A stretch of DNA of 50,882 nucleotides. Source: Streptococcus panodentis (GTDB lineage Bacteria > Bacillota > Bacilli > Lactobacillales > Streptococcaceae). Below are positions 1-7,582 of the stretch, in pieces. Numbering within the stretch: the stretch's first letter is position 1; each line of letters begins with the position of its first letter. Where the stretch lies: assembly GCF_017884005.1 (NCBI RefSeq), contig NZ_QFAY01000023.1, positions 1 through 50,882 of the forward strand, written 5' to 3'. Under the pieces are notes generated by a model that was not told where the DNA came from, made no database searches, and saw only the letters and a program-made list of their open reading frames with translations. Made by a program: the position numbers and the translations under genes.

Positions 1-142
1 TCTCCTTGGTAATTGTAGTAGACTTTTGAAGTTTTCTTGACCATGGCAATGACATGGAGATTGAGTTGACGAATAGAGGTAAACATTTTGGGACTAGAAA
101 ACCAAGAATCAAAGAAAACATAATCAGCTTTGACTCCCTTGT
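1..142 (-). mobile_element. IS transposase fragment (IS4-like DDE), frameshifted, runs off the left edge
   Basis: Read on the minus strand, this edge translates to GVKADYVFFDSWFLVPK and, after a one-base frame change near 85-95, to QLNLHVIAMVKKTSKVYYNY. Both stretches resemble the middle of IS4-type DDE transposases, where an (A)DYVLFDSWF block is followed by a VIAMVKK block. The homology stops at about 140, where an unrelated MFS reading frame begins on the plus strand, so the element is truncated on this side and continues outside the window on the other. The IS family is assigned from memory of the motif only. Confidence 0.6.
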
Positions 143-811
143 TTATTATATGTCATACGCCCCATTGCTGATATCATTACAAATATCATTTTTGGTACAT
201 ATATTGATAGATTTAATAAGAAAAACTGGCTATTTAGTCTCAATGTTGTAAGTTCAATTTTGGTTGGATTGTTATTAATAAAGCAAAATATAACGTTCAT
301 TTCTTTTCTCGTATTTTTTCTTCAAGTCTGTCGTTCCCTTTATGAACCAATTTCGTTGGGATATATTGTGTTATTAGTTCCAAAAAAGAAATTGAAGAGG
401 TTTAACGCATGGAATAGCATAGTCTCATCGGGTGGATTTTTAATCGGTCCCGCACTTGCAGGTATTTTGGTATCGCTTGGAAGTCCACTATTTGCTATTG
501 CTACTAATTCTGTTCTATTACTTTTTTGTGGTGTATTTATCTTAATGTTACCGCACTTTGATAATCTTATCGATGCTACGCAAGTTTCAACATCATATTT
601 CTCTGAAGTATTTCAGGGATTGAGATTCTTAAAAAAATTTGTTAGTCAAAATAAACTAATTATTATTACTTACTTTTTAGTTTCTTCTTTATTTATTCTT
701 GCGGCTGGTCTTGATTCTGTTGAAGCCGCATTCTCTAAAATAGTTCTGTTAATGAGTGACTCTGAATATGGATTATTAGTGAGTATTTCGGGTGCGGGCT
801 ACTTGTTTTAA
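140..811 (+). pseudogene. MFS efflux-type transporter remnant
   Basis: One frame is open from about 140 to 811 and reads DIITNIIFGTYIDRFNKKNW, then several hydrophobic segments and LIGPALAGILVSLGSPLFA. This is the look of the N-terminal half of an MFS drug or macrolide efflux protein, with the loop 2-3 Arg/Asn-rich motif after the second membrane segment. There is no start codon or first membrane helix, because the reading frame emerges directly from the transposase fragment, and it stops after TM6-7 just before a nine-A run. A full MFS protein has about 400 residues, so both ends are missing and the gene cannot make a working transporter. The TTG at 260 is only an internal codon. Confidence 0.75.
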
Positions 812-852
812 AAAAAAAGGAGTTTAATTGCAGCCAAAAGGTTTTTTTAGGG

Positions 853-1183
853 AGAATATGAATCAATTCTTGACACATGTACTATTGAGAATAATGTATG
901 CTCGAATTTATATGAGCTAAAATTAGTAGGTACATTTTTAATAACTTCTGATATCGTTGGAATCATGAATGATTTATTTTGTTTTGAGAATGAGAATTTA
1001 CAAAAAGGAGACAAGATTTGTAGTCTTGATTATTTAGGGGTTAAGTACTTTCTAACTGCAGACTTTGATTTAGTTATTTTAAAAAAATATCATTATAAAA
1101 ACTCTATTATCGAATGGGGGACTCCTCTATTTCTAGTAAGAAAAATAGAAGACCCTGAGTGTGAACCGCACCCCAAAAGTTAG
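853..1183 (+). pseudogene. Truncated hypothetical gene ending inside an IS-end repeat
   Basis: The frame is open from just after a TAG at about 850, but the first ATG is at 965, and the upstream codons (ESILDTCTIENNVCSNLYELKLVG) look like coding sequence, so the 5' end is probably lost. The C-terminal codons CEPHPKS come from the inverted repeat at 1163-1215, which means the natural C-terminus was replaced by repeat DNA. The remaining part reads as a soluble protein of about 100 residues with no family I recognise. It is A+T-rich like the MFS remnant. It may be a fragment rather than a gene. Confidence 0.45.
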
Positions 1184-1215
1184 ATTTTTTCTGTCTAACT
1201 TTTGGGGTGCGGTTC
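1163..1215. repeat. Perfect 22-bp inverted repeat, abutted IS3/IS150-type ends
   Basis: Positions 1163-1184 and 1194-1215 are exact reverse complements around a 9-base T-rich loop. The core ACCCCAAAAGTTAGA is the type of terminal repeat seen on IS150-group IS3 elements in lactic acid bacteria. No transposase lies between the two arms, so this is either a solo remnant or a very small non-autonomous element. A near copy lies at 30758-30802. The hairpin could also act as a transcription stop. Confidence 0.6.
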
Positions 1216-1273
1216 AAAACTTGTAGGTCTTTTCTTAAAATCCGAACGTTAGGGAGGATTTTTTAGCTTTTCC

Positions 1274-1301
1274 TTGACATTTTCAGAAATTAGCATATGA
1301 T
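1274..1301 (+). promoter_or_regulatory. Promoter for pnuC
   Basis: TTGACA (1274-1279) and TATGAT (1296-1301) are separated by 16 bases and face pnuC, leaving a leader of about 100 bases. Confidence 0.75.
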
Positions 1302-1307
1302 AAAACG

Positions 1308-1406
1308 TGAATACTCATAAGACGAATCTTGTGCGTGTTCGAAAAGTAATAGAGCGTTGCATCCGTAAGTCAAATTTGACACGGCTCTTAAAAAACAAAA
1401 GGAGAA
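1308..1406 (+). ncRNA. Candidate NAD+-II riboswitch in the pnuC leader
   Basis: The 5' leader can form two competing folds. CGTGT near 1332 can pair with ACACG near 1379, and AGAGC near 1351 can pair with GCTCT near 1384. The second stem lies directly upstream of the AAAGGAG ribosome binding site. NAD+-II riboswitches are known from Lactobacillales, sit immediately upstream of pnuC, and control ribosome access through a pseudoknot. Placement, length and the mutually exclusive pairings fit this class. I could not run a covariance model, so the assignment is inference. Confidence 0.5.
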
Positions 1407-1409
1407 AAA

Positions 1410-2201
1410 ATGAATACCTATATCCAAAAGAAAATCGCGAACATCAAGCTGACGCTTTCTGAAATGTCTGGTGGCTATCAACGGATGGTGACTAGTATGA
1501 GAAAGCTCGGCTTTTCTGGTACTTGGAAGCTGATTTGGGATGATCTTTTTGCCCACCGTAGCCTAGGCCAGTGGCTCTATCTCTTGATTCTAGGGAGCTT
1601 TCCGCTCTGGCTGGAGCTGATATATGAGCACCGTATCGTAGACTGGACGGGCATGATTTGCAGCCTGACAGGGATTATCTGCGTGATTTTCGTTTCAGAA
1701 GGGCGGGCCAGCAATTATCTCTTTGGCCTGATTAACTCTGTGATTTACCTGATTTTGGCCTTGCAGAAAGGCTTCTATGGTGAGGTGCTGACGACTCTTT
1801 ACTTTACCATCATGCAGCCAATTGGACTCTTGGTGTGGATTTATCAAGGTCAGTTTAAAAAAGAAAAGCAAGAGTTTGTTGCTCGTAAGCTGGATGCCAA
1901 GGGATGGACAAAGTATCTGTCGATCAGTGTGCTTTGGTGGCTGGCTTTTGGCTTGATTTATCAGTCTGTGGGGGCCAATCGTCCTTATCGTGATTCGATT
2001 ACGGATGCGACAAATGGAGTAGGGCAAATCCTGATGACGGCTGTTTACCGTGAGCAGTGGATTTTCTGGGCAGCGACGAATATCTTTTCCATCTACCTCT
2101 GGTGGGGCGAAAGTCTTCAGATTCAGGGGAAATATCTGATTTATCTGATTAACAGCTTGGTCGGATGGTACCAGTGGAATAAAGCTGCTAAAAAAGCCTA
2201 G
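1410..2201 (+). CDS. pnuC: Nicotinamide riboside transporter PnuC
   Basis: This 263-residue membrane protein is a PnuC-family facilitator, which brings nicotinamide riboside into the cell for NAD synthesis, with trapping by phosphorylation inside. It has about seven hydrophobic segments after a roughly 50-residue polar N-terminus. The C-terminal block DATNGVGQILMTAVY followed by REQWIFWAATNIFSIYLWW is the characteristic PnuC signature, including the W-x-x-x-N motif that lines the substrate path. The ATG at 1410 has AAAGGAG 6 bases upstream. It is transcribed alone from its own promoter, with a structured leader that may sense NAD+. Length and motif agree with the family, so the call is firm. 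Confidence 0.93.
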   Translation: MNTYIQKKIANIKLTLSEMSGGYQRMVTSMRKLGFSGTWKLIWDDLFAHRSLGQWLYLLILGSFPLWLELIYEHRIVDWTGMICSLTGIICVIFVSEGRASNYLFGLINSVIYLILALQKGFYGEVLTTLYFTIMQPIGLLVWIYQGQFKKEKQEFVARKLDAKGWTKYLSISVLWWLAFGLIYQSVGANRPYRDSITDATNGVGQILMTAVYREQWIFWAATNIFSIYLWWGESLQIQGKYLIYLINSLVGWYQWNKAAKKA

Positions 2202-2307
2202 CCTCAAAAACATTAAAACACCCAGCAACATTGCTAAAGTATGGGCGACGTTTTTAGCCTGAACTTAGAAACAAAAGAGTAAATGGAACTAAATTTTTAA
2301 AAATTTT

Positions 2308-2495
2308 ATACGGTATCTTATCAAAGATACTCCCTTTTGTGGGTGAGGGGGCAGCCATCATGGGAGTCTTATACGGTATCTTATCAAAGATACTCCCTTT
2401 TGTGGGTGAGGGGGGAGCCATCATGGGAGTCTTATACGGTATCTTCCAAAAGATCCATCCCTCTGTGGGTGAGGACACAGCCATCATGGGAGTCT
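2308..2495. repeat. Three tandem 63-bp units of a dispersed repeat
   Basis: Units start at 2308, 2371 and 2434, each beginning ATACGGTATCTT and ending CATCATGGGAGTCT. The first two are almost identical and the third has diverged. The preceding sequence 2257-2307 (TTAGAAACAAAAGAGTAAATGGAACTAAA, given here as a description of the flank) and this unit recur in inverse orientation at 21579-21690, with further degraded copies at 21823-21886 and 22147-22173. The 63-bp period is divisible by three, so long open frames appear on both strands. These have no ribosome binding site and I do not regard them as genes. Confidence 0.8.
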
Positions 2496-2557
2496 GTCCC
2501 ACCGCCTTTTCTTTTCAGACGGGGCAGTAAAAATTTTTGGGAAGTAAATAAATATGG

Positions 2558-2563
2558 TATAAT
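2558..2563 (+). promoter_or_regulatory. -10 element for the 2607 lipoprotein gene
   Basis: TATAAT at 2558-2563, 44 bases before the start codon of the lipoprotein gene. No good -35 box was seen at the usual distance. Confidence 0.5.
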
Positions 2564-2606
2564 ATGCTTATCCTTATCAAATGACTTTGCAGAAAGGAGT
2601 TTTTCC

Positions 2607-3245
2607 ATGATAAAGAAAGGTTTTCTTTTCGCCATGACCTTGCTGGCGGGACTCTTGCTGACTTCCTGCAGTTTAATCCGAACTGTCCTCCCGCCTCCTT
2701 CGTCAGGTGAATCTTCAAGCAGTATCTCTATTGGAGACGATGACAGCAGTTCAGGCTTTGATGATGACAGTGATGTTTCAAGCTCTATCGCTACACAGCG
2801 TATTGGTTCGGATGATTACGGTTACATTGATATTCCGGACAACTGGATTAAGTTCACTGATGCAAATGCTGGCGATAGCATCCAGTATTCAGATGGTTCA
2901 AATTACAATATCGTCACTCTGAATGCCTATACCAGAGAAAAAGCCAATATCAGTGCAGGCGAAGATTTCACACCCGAAACCCTTGCCAACCGTGTAGCCA
3001 GCAACTGGGACGGCCGTAAGGATGTGGATGACTACTGGGGAGCCAAGACGACAGTAGCCGGTATTGACTCCTATCAGGTCAATGTCAACTTTAAATCAGG
3101 CCAGCAGGCGGCGACTTGGATTTTCAAAAAAGGGGAGAAAATCTATATGATTACTGTTGAGGGAGACGAAGATACCCTTTCTGAGCTGGTGGCCTATGTG
3201 GAAGATACTTGGAGTCTGAGCAAGGACGGAGGCAGCAGTATTTAG
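2607..3245 (+). CDS. Lipoprotein of unknown function, Ser-rich N-terminus
   Basis: The protein has 212 residues. The ATG at 2607 follows AGAAAGGAG with good spacing; longer readings start in the upstream repeats and are not credible. Residues 1-21 form a lipoprotein signal ending LLTSC, with Cys21 as the lipidation site, so the mature protein sits on the outer face of the membrane. A Ser/Asp-rich linker (about 30-55) leads to a compact domain starting GYIDIPDNWIKF. Its ending QAATWIFKKGEKIYMITVEGDE resembles the small extracytoplasmic domains of many streptococcal lipoproteins. I do not recognise a catalytic motif. It is flanked by its own -10 element and a terminator at 3300-3330, so it is monocistronic. 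Confidence 0.85.
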   Translation: MIKKGFLFAMTLLAGLLLTSCSLIRTVLPPPSSGESSSSISIGDDDSSSGFDDDSDVSSSIATQRIGSDDYGYIDIPDNWIKFTDANAGDSIQYSDGSNYNIVTLNAYTREKANISAGEDFTPETLANRVASNWDGRKDVDDYWGAKTTVAGIDSYQVNVNFKSGQQAATWIFKKGEKIYMITVEGDEDTLSELVAYVEDTWSLSKDGGSSI

Positions 3246-3299
3246 TCCATGAAGTGAGGCTTTGATTTTCAGTCCATCAATTGGATACTCCCATTTTAC

Positions 3300-3332
3300 A
3301 GAGGCGGGAAACTGATTCCTGCCTCTTTCTTT
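3300..3332 (+). terminator. Intrinsic terminator after the lipoprotein gene
   Basis: An 11-bp stem (3300-3310 with 3316-3326) with one G-T pair and a 5-base loop is followed by a T-rich run. Confidence 0.75.
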
Positions 3333-3353
3333 ATAGGTTTCTCATACCGTTTG

Positions 3354-3362
3354 TGGTATAAT
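3354..3362 (+). promoter_or_regulatory. Extended -10 promoter for the 3392 gene
   Basis: TGGTATAAT at 3354-3362 is an extended -10 element 29 bases upstream of the start codon. Confidence 0.65.
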
Positions 3363-3391
3363 GAAGTATTCCCGCAAAGAAAGTAGAAAAA

Positions 3392-3883
3392 ATGTCTGAG
3401 ATTGACCTTGAAAAATACCATCAGCTGGCCCTGCAAAAGCAGAAAGACCATCGAAAATTTTTAGCCAGCCTGAAGAAAAAACCACCCAAAAACCTAGATA
3501 AAATTGCCCGGCAAATCCACGATGAGGTTTTTGAGGAGATTGACTGTACGGCCTGTGCCAACTGCTGCAAGACTCTGGGACCAGATTTTAAGGAAGCTGA
3601 CATTGTCCGCATTGCCAAGTATTTCAAGATGAAGCTGCCGGCTTTTGAGGAGGAATTTTTGCAGGTGGACGAAGACGGTGACAAAGTCTTCAAGGCCATG
3701 CCCTGTCCTTTCCTGGGCGGGGACAATCTCTGCTCCATCTACGATGTCCGTCCCAAGGCCTGCCGAGCCTTTCCCCATACCGACCGTAAGAAAATCTACC
3801 AGATCAACCACCTGACCATCAAAAATACCCTGACCTGCCCAGCAGCTTATCTCTTTGTCGAGAAGCTACGGGATAGGTTGTAA
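3392..3883 (+). CDS. YkgJ-family (UPF0153) cysteine-cluster protein
   Basis: The protein has 163 residues. The N-terminal 45 residues are Lys-rich and helical. A CxxCxxCC cluster follows (Cys52, Cys55, Cys58, Cys59), then Cys105, Cys114, Cys124 and Cys149 in the order CPFL...C.IYDVRPKACRAFPH. This is the YkgJ/UPF0153 pattern, thought from the cysteine spacing to bind Zn or an Fe-S centre. The biochemical role of the family is not established, though some members are annotated as flagellin methylase-like. It is monocistronic with an extended -10 promoter. The ATG at 3392 lacks a strong Shine-Dalgarno (AAAGAAAGTAG upstream), but no better start exists. Confidence 0.85.
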   Translation: MSEIDLEKYHQLALQKQKDHRKFLASLKKKPPKNLDKIARQIHDEVFEEIDCTACANCCKTLGPDFKEADIVRIAKYFKMKLPAFEEEFLQVDEDGDKVFKAMPCPFLGGDNLCSIYDVRPKACRAFPHTDRKKIYQINHLTIKNTLTCPAAYLFVEKLRDRL

Positions 3884-3967
3884 AATCCCCCTCTAAATCT
3901 TGTACAAAAATTCTGGGGCTGAAGTATCGTATATCTGTTAGACTTTAATCAGGAGGTAAAAAAGAAT

Positions 3968-4801
3968 ATGATGCATCAATTCAATCGAACCATGGAATAT
4001 TTGGAAAGCAAGTTGGACGCAGAAGTGGATTTGCAGAAATTCCAGCAGCTTTCGGGCTATTCTTATGCTCTCTTTAGCAGGCTCTTCTCCATCCTAGCAG
4101 ACATGACTTTAGCAGAATACTTGCGCAATCGCAGGCTGTCTGAAGCTGTGACGGACTTGCGGGAAAGCTCTGAGAAAGTCATTGATATAGCACTGAAATA
4201 CGGCTATGAGTCTGCTGACGCCTTCAGCGCAGCCTTCAAGAAATTCCATGGTGCGACTCCCTCAGAAGTTCGAAATGGAAAACCTTATCGCGTCTTTCCT
4301 AGACTTCAATTATCCTTAAAGATTACAGGAGGAAAAAACATGGATATCAAGATTCAAAAGAAATCTGCTTTTACCGTAGCAGGCGTCCTATTGGAAGCTA
4401 TTGACAACAGCCTCTGCCCCTCAGCTTGGGAACAGCTCTTTGCGGCCCATAGCTTTGAAAGTTTAGAAAGTCTGGGCAGCGGTCAGCCCTACGGTGTCTG
4501 CTCAGATGTCAAAGAAGGCGAAATCATCAACTATATGGCCGCTTATGATGTCGCAGATAAAGCTAAAGCAGAAGAACTAGGTCTGTCCATCAAAGAAATC
4601 GCAGAAGCTGAATATGCTATCGTACCAGTTAAGGGGGCTATACCAGCCAGCATTCACCATGCTTGGAAATACGTCTTGGAAGTCTTTTTCCCAGAAACTG
4701 GCTATCGCCACTCAGGAGCACCAGACTTTGAAGTTTACACCGAGGGAGACATGTCGTCACCAGACTACCAAATGGAACTTTGGATTCCAGTGGTGAAATA
4801 G
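3968..4801 (+). CDS. AraC-family regulator with GyrI-like effector domain
   Basis: This 277-residue protein joins two modules. Residues 1-105 contain two helix-turn-helix units of the AraC type, the second ending IALKYGYESADAFSAAFKKFHG, followed by TPSEVR, the usual closing motif. Residues 120-277 form a GyrI-like (SHS2) ligand-binding domain, beginning MDIKIQKKSAFTVAGV and ending YQMELWIPVVK. This is the Rob/BmrR-type layout, in which small hydrophobic or cationic molecules modulate transcription, often of efflux genes. AGGAGGT lies 10 bases before the ATG. An internal GGAGGAAAA precedes Met116, so a free GyrI-like domain could also be translated. The last 16 codons reappear at 5835-5882. 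Confidence 0.88.
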   Translation: MMHQFNRTMEYLESKLDAEVDLQKFQQLSGYSYALFSRLFSILADMTLAEYLRNRRLSEAVTDLRESSEKVIDIALKYGYESADAFSAAFKKFHGATPSEVRNGKPYRVFPRLQLSLKITGGKNMDIKIQKKSAFTVAGVLLEAIDNSLCPSAWEQLFAAHSFESLESLGSGQPYGVCSDVKEGEIINYMAAYDVADKAKAEELGLSIKEIAEAEYAIVPVKGAIPASIHHAWKYVLEVFFPETGYRHSGAPDFEVYTEGDMSSPDYQMELWIPVVK

Positions 4802-4854
4802 AATGGTGATTGCAAGTCATTTTTTAGGCGTTGATTACAGAGGAGGATGATGCT

Positions 4855-5781
4855 ATGCAAATGTATTTTGGGGACGTTTCTTTTTGTTATACATATTCAC
4901 TTGCGATGGCGCTGCATTCGTATGGTTATGATGTTCGCCCCGAGTTTTTGGAAGCCATTATGGTGATGGGAAATGGCGCTAGTATTGTAAAGCAAGATGA
5001 AAAACACCCCTTAGTCTTCTTTGATAATGGGATGCCTGATAGTTCTATCAGCCATTCTTTAAACATTCTGGGTTTTACCTATGATGAATACTATATAAAA
5101 GATTCTAATACAGTGGATCTTCTCTCTATCAGAGAAATGTTAAGTAAGTTCTTGCTCAGCGGGCCAGTTGTTCTTGGCCCTTTGGACATGGGTTATCTCA
5201 CTTATAATTCCAATCATATCCATTTGTATGGGGTGGACCATTTTGTTTCAGTTTATGATTTAGATGATGAGTTTATTTATTTCCATGATCCAGCAGGATT
5301 TGCCTGTATGAAAATGAGTTTCTCAGAATTTTTAAAAGCCTGGGAAGCTAAAAATATCGACTATAAAAGAGGTTCTTTCTCTATGTGGGGAAACTTTAAA
5401 AAAATCAAATCTCCTACTTCCAGAGAGATTTACCAGAAAGCATCTATACTGATGAAGCAACAATATGAACGTGGCGAGGAGAATGTGATAATAAGATATG
5501 CTAAGTCGGTAGCGGACAATGGCTTGAATGAAGAACAAAAGCATCTTCATCAATATTTTAGTTTCAAATTAGCTTCTATCAGAAATCTATACATGAGCAA
5601 CTTCTTAAAAGACCACGATATTGTCAGATCTGAACTAAAAGAAAATTTAGCAAAATTGTTTGGCCAAGCTCATCTATTTTGTATCAATGAAGATTACCAA
5701 AAATTGTCAGAAGTCTTGTATGATATTGCAGCGCTAGATAATAAATTTAGAGATTTGTGCCTTCACTACAAGGAAGACTAG
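4855..5781 (+). CDS. C39-like/BtrH N-terminal domain protein
   Basis: Start is ATG 4855 with AGAGGAGG 8 bases upstream; a longer reading from TTG 4831 would include the ribosome binding site. The 308-residue protein opens with FCYTYSLAMAL (Cys11). Later it has HFVSVYDLDDEFIYFHDPAG, which is the Cys...His...Asp layout of papain-like C39 peptidases and of BtrH-type acyltransferases. BtrH transfers an acyl group from a carrier protein in butirosin synthesis. The C-terminal 120 residues are helical with no motif. The absence of an ABC exporter or carrier protein nearby argues against a bacteriocin-processing role. The gene is less G+C-rich than its neighbours and lies between a gene and a copy of that gene's tail. 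Confidence 0.7.
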   Translation: MQMYFGDVSFCYTYSLAMALHSYGYDVRPEFLEAIMVMGNGASIVKQDEKHPLVFFDNGMPDSSISHSLNILGFTYDEYYIKDSNTVDLLSIREMLSKFLLSGPVVLGPLDMGYLTYNSNHIHLYGVDHFVSVYDLDDEFIYFHDPAGFACMKMSFSEFLKAWEAKNIDYKRGSFSMWGNFKKIKSPTSREIYQKASILMKQQYERGEENVIIRYAKSVADNGLNEEQKHLHQYFSFKLASIRNLYMSNFLKDHDIVRSELKENLAKLFGQAHLFCINEDYQKLSEVLYDIAALDNKFRDLCLHYKED

Positions 5782-5834
5782 AAGAAGTGAGAAAAACGAA
5801 GATGCTGTTTGGTAATGTAGCAGGATCGAAACCA

Positions 5835-5882
5835 GGGGCACCAGACTATCAAATGGAACTTTGGATACCTGTGGTGAAATAG
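5835..5882 (+). pseudogene. Duplicate of the last 16 codons of the AraC/GyrI gene
   Basis: GAPDYQMELWIPVVK plus TAG is encoded here and closely matches the end of the gene at 4754-4801. There are a few synonymous changes, but no upstream remainder of the domain. It is either the tail of a lost tandem paralogue or a duplication made when the intervening gene arrived. Confidence 0.75.
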
Positions 5883-5891
5883 ATTAGGAAC

Positions 5892-5922
5892 CAGCCGTTT
5901 ATTTTTGAGCGGCTGATTTTTT
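5892..5922 (+). terminator. Intrinsic terminator
   Basis: CAGCCG (5892-5897) pairs with CGGCTG (5910-5915), followed by T residues. It closes the region of the C39-like gene. Confidence 0.65.
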
Positions 5923-5933
5923 GCAGCTTATGT

Positions 5934-5939
5934 TATAAT
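5934..5939 (+). promoter_or_regulatory. -10 element for the HAD gene
   Basis: TATAAT at 5934-5939, 33 bases before the TTG start at 5973. Confidence 0.55.
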
Positions 5940-5972
5940 AAACCTACTACAGTAACAGAAAGGATTTTTACC

Positions 5973-6662
5973 TTGCCCTACAAATTCCTACTTTTCGACC
6001 TTGACCACACGCTGCTGGATTTTGATACGGCAGAAGACATCGCGCTGACTCAGTTTTTGCAGGAGCAGGGCATTGCGGAGATTCAGGCCTACAAGGACTA
6101 TTATATTCCCATGAATAAGGGGCTTTGGCGGAACCTGGAGCAAGGGAAAATCACCAAGTCTGAGCTGGTCAATACCCGCTTTTCCCGTCTTTTTGCTCAT
6201 TTTGGTATTGACAAGGATGGAGCCGAGTTAGCCCTTCTCTACCAGCAACACCTTGCCCAGCAGGGCCAGACCTACGCTGGTGCCAGTGAGCTCTTGGACA
6301 GCCTGACAGCAGCTGATTTCGAGATTTACGGCGCGACCAATGGCATCACGGCCATTCAGACCGGCCGCATGGCCCATTCCGACATTTCTCCCTACTTTAA
6401 CCATATCTTTATCTCCGAACAGCTGGGAACCCAGAAGCCGGAGGCTGTCTTTTATGAAAAAATAGCAGAGCAGATACCGGATTTTGACCTGGCTCAGAGC
6501 TTGATGATTGGGGACTCACTGACTGCTGACATCGCTGGCGCCAACAATGCCGGACTGGACTCTCTCTGGTACAATCCCCGGCAGCTGACCAACACCAGCA
6601 GCGCTCAGCCGACCTATACCGCCTATTCTTATGACGATATTATCAGACTATTGGTTCCATAA
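5973..6662 (+). CDS. HAD hydrolase, YjjG-type pyrimidine nucleotidase
   Basis: The 229-residue protein has all four HAD motifs: FDLDHT with nucleophile Asp9 and acid/base Asp11, GATNG (motif II), GTQKPEA with the motif III Lys, and MIGDSLTADIAGA (motif IV). The cap inserted after motif I is of the helical C1 type. The overall pattern matches the YjjG/YfnB group, which dephosphorylates non-canonical pyrimidine nucleotides as a house-cleaning step. Translation most likely starts at TTG 5973, after AAAGGA, because no ATG precedes the DLD motif. The downstream lipoprotein begins 11 bases after the stop and is probably cotranscribed. Confidence 0.85.
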   Translation: MPYKFLLFDLDHTLLDFDTAEDIALTQFLQEQGIAEIQAYKDYYIPMNKGLWRNLEQGKITKSELVNTRFSRLFAHFGIDKDGAELALLYQQHLAQQGQTYAGASELLDSLTAADFEIYGATNGITAIQTGRMAHSDISPYFNHIFISEQLGTQKPEAVFYEKIAEQIPDFDLAQSLMIGDSLTADIAGANNAGLDSLWYNPRQLTNTSSAQPTYTAYSYDDIIRLLVP

Positions 6663-6673
6663 GGAGATTGCAA

Positions 6674-7501
6674 ATGAAAAAAATCCTTGCTTTGTTTTCT
6701 CTTCTTGCCAGTTTGTTGCTACTGACAGCTTGTTATGCTAAGAAAGAAGAAGTCGACGAAAGCATACGAACGACGAAGGCCCTTTTTAAAAAACTCCCTT
6801 TTCAGCCTGTCAAGGTTAGTTCTGATGGCAGTTATCATTACGAGGGTGGTGGTGCGGCAATTGATTTGTATTTCACCGAGGAAGATATCCAAAAGTATCC
6901 TATTCTAAAATACCACCCAGATCGAAAGGGCAGTAAAATTGAATTTTATGAGATATTTTACGGAGAGCGAACAGCAGATCAGTTACTGGATTGTTTGGTA
7001 GACCAAGAAATAACCAGCTTAATTGATGAGATTGAGGGCGAAATGGAAGATGACATGACAGCTGAATACCAGCAAAAATCAGGATTTGACAGAGCTCTAT
7101 TTCAGACTATAAGGGTTTCGTCCTCTAAAAAGGTTGATGATTCAGACAGCCTAAATAAATATCTCATGCTATATAGTAAGTTTTTAGTCGAATTCAGGAA
7201 GAATCCAGAAAATCATGATAAGCTAAAAGAGATTGTCCAAAAAATGGATAAAGTTGATCTTTTAAAATGGTCTTTCGAATTTCATTCAGACCAAGTACTG
7301 GATGAGAAAAATATATCAGAAGACGAGGTAAAAAGCAGGTCCTATAATAGTCGTAGTGGAGACACAGAGTATTATGCACCAGAGACCATTAATAAGTATA
7401 TTGATTTAGGTACTTTTCCTAAAGACGCTTCAGTCAAATTGTATTTTAAAAAATATGAAAATGTTTCTGGACAGGTGATTTTAAAAAACCAAAAAGACTA
7501 A
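6674..7501 (+). CDS. Lipoprotein of unknown function
   Basis: The protein has 275 residues. Start is ATG 6674, with AAGGAG 7 bases upstream overlapping the end of the HAD gene; a TTG at 6668 is too close to it. The signal peptide ends LLLLTACYAKK with Cys20 lipidated. The mature part is charged and soluble, with an early YHYEGGGAAIDLYF stretch and a C-terminal TEYYAPETINKYIDLG block. I recognise no family; small surface lipoproteins of this size are frequent in viridans streptococci. It is followed by the rpsP promoter. Confidence 0.8.
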   Translation: MKKILALFSLLASLLLLTACYAKKEEVDESIRTTKALFKKLPFQPVKVSSDGSYHYEGGGAAIDLYFTEEDIQKYPILKYHPDRKGSKIEFYEIFYGERTADQLLDCLVDQEITSLIDEIEGEMEDDMTAEYQQKSGFDRALFQTIRVSSSKKVDDSDSLNKYLMLYSKFLVEFRKNPENHDKLKEIVQKMDKVDLLKWSFEFHSDQVLDEKNISEDEVKSRSYNSRSGDTEYYAPETINKYIDLGTFPKDASVKLYFKKYENVSGQVILKNQKD

Positions 7502-7535
7502 TCTAAAAAATTTTTAACTCTGTCAAGAAAAAAAC

Positions 7536-7563
7536 TTGACAGCTGATTTTAATCTGCTATAAT
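7536..7563 (+). promoter_or_regulatory. Strong promoter for rpsP-khpA
   Basis: TTGACA (7536-7541), 16-base spacer, TATAAT (7558-7563). The leader is about 165 bases and consists largely of a BOX element. Confidence 0.85.
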
Positions 7564-7582
7564 AGATCATGTGCTTGATAGC

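Noticed and set aside
54..251. Open frame of 65 codons on the plus strand at the left edge
   Set aside because: It crosses the junction between the inverse transposase fragment and the MFS remnant in a frame that matches neither.
2254..2530. Open frames of 60-80 codons on both strands with a 21-residue repeat
   Set aside because: They arise from the 63-bp tandem repeat, have no ribosome binding site and recur as non-coding repeat elsewhere.
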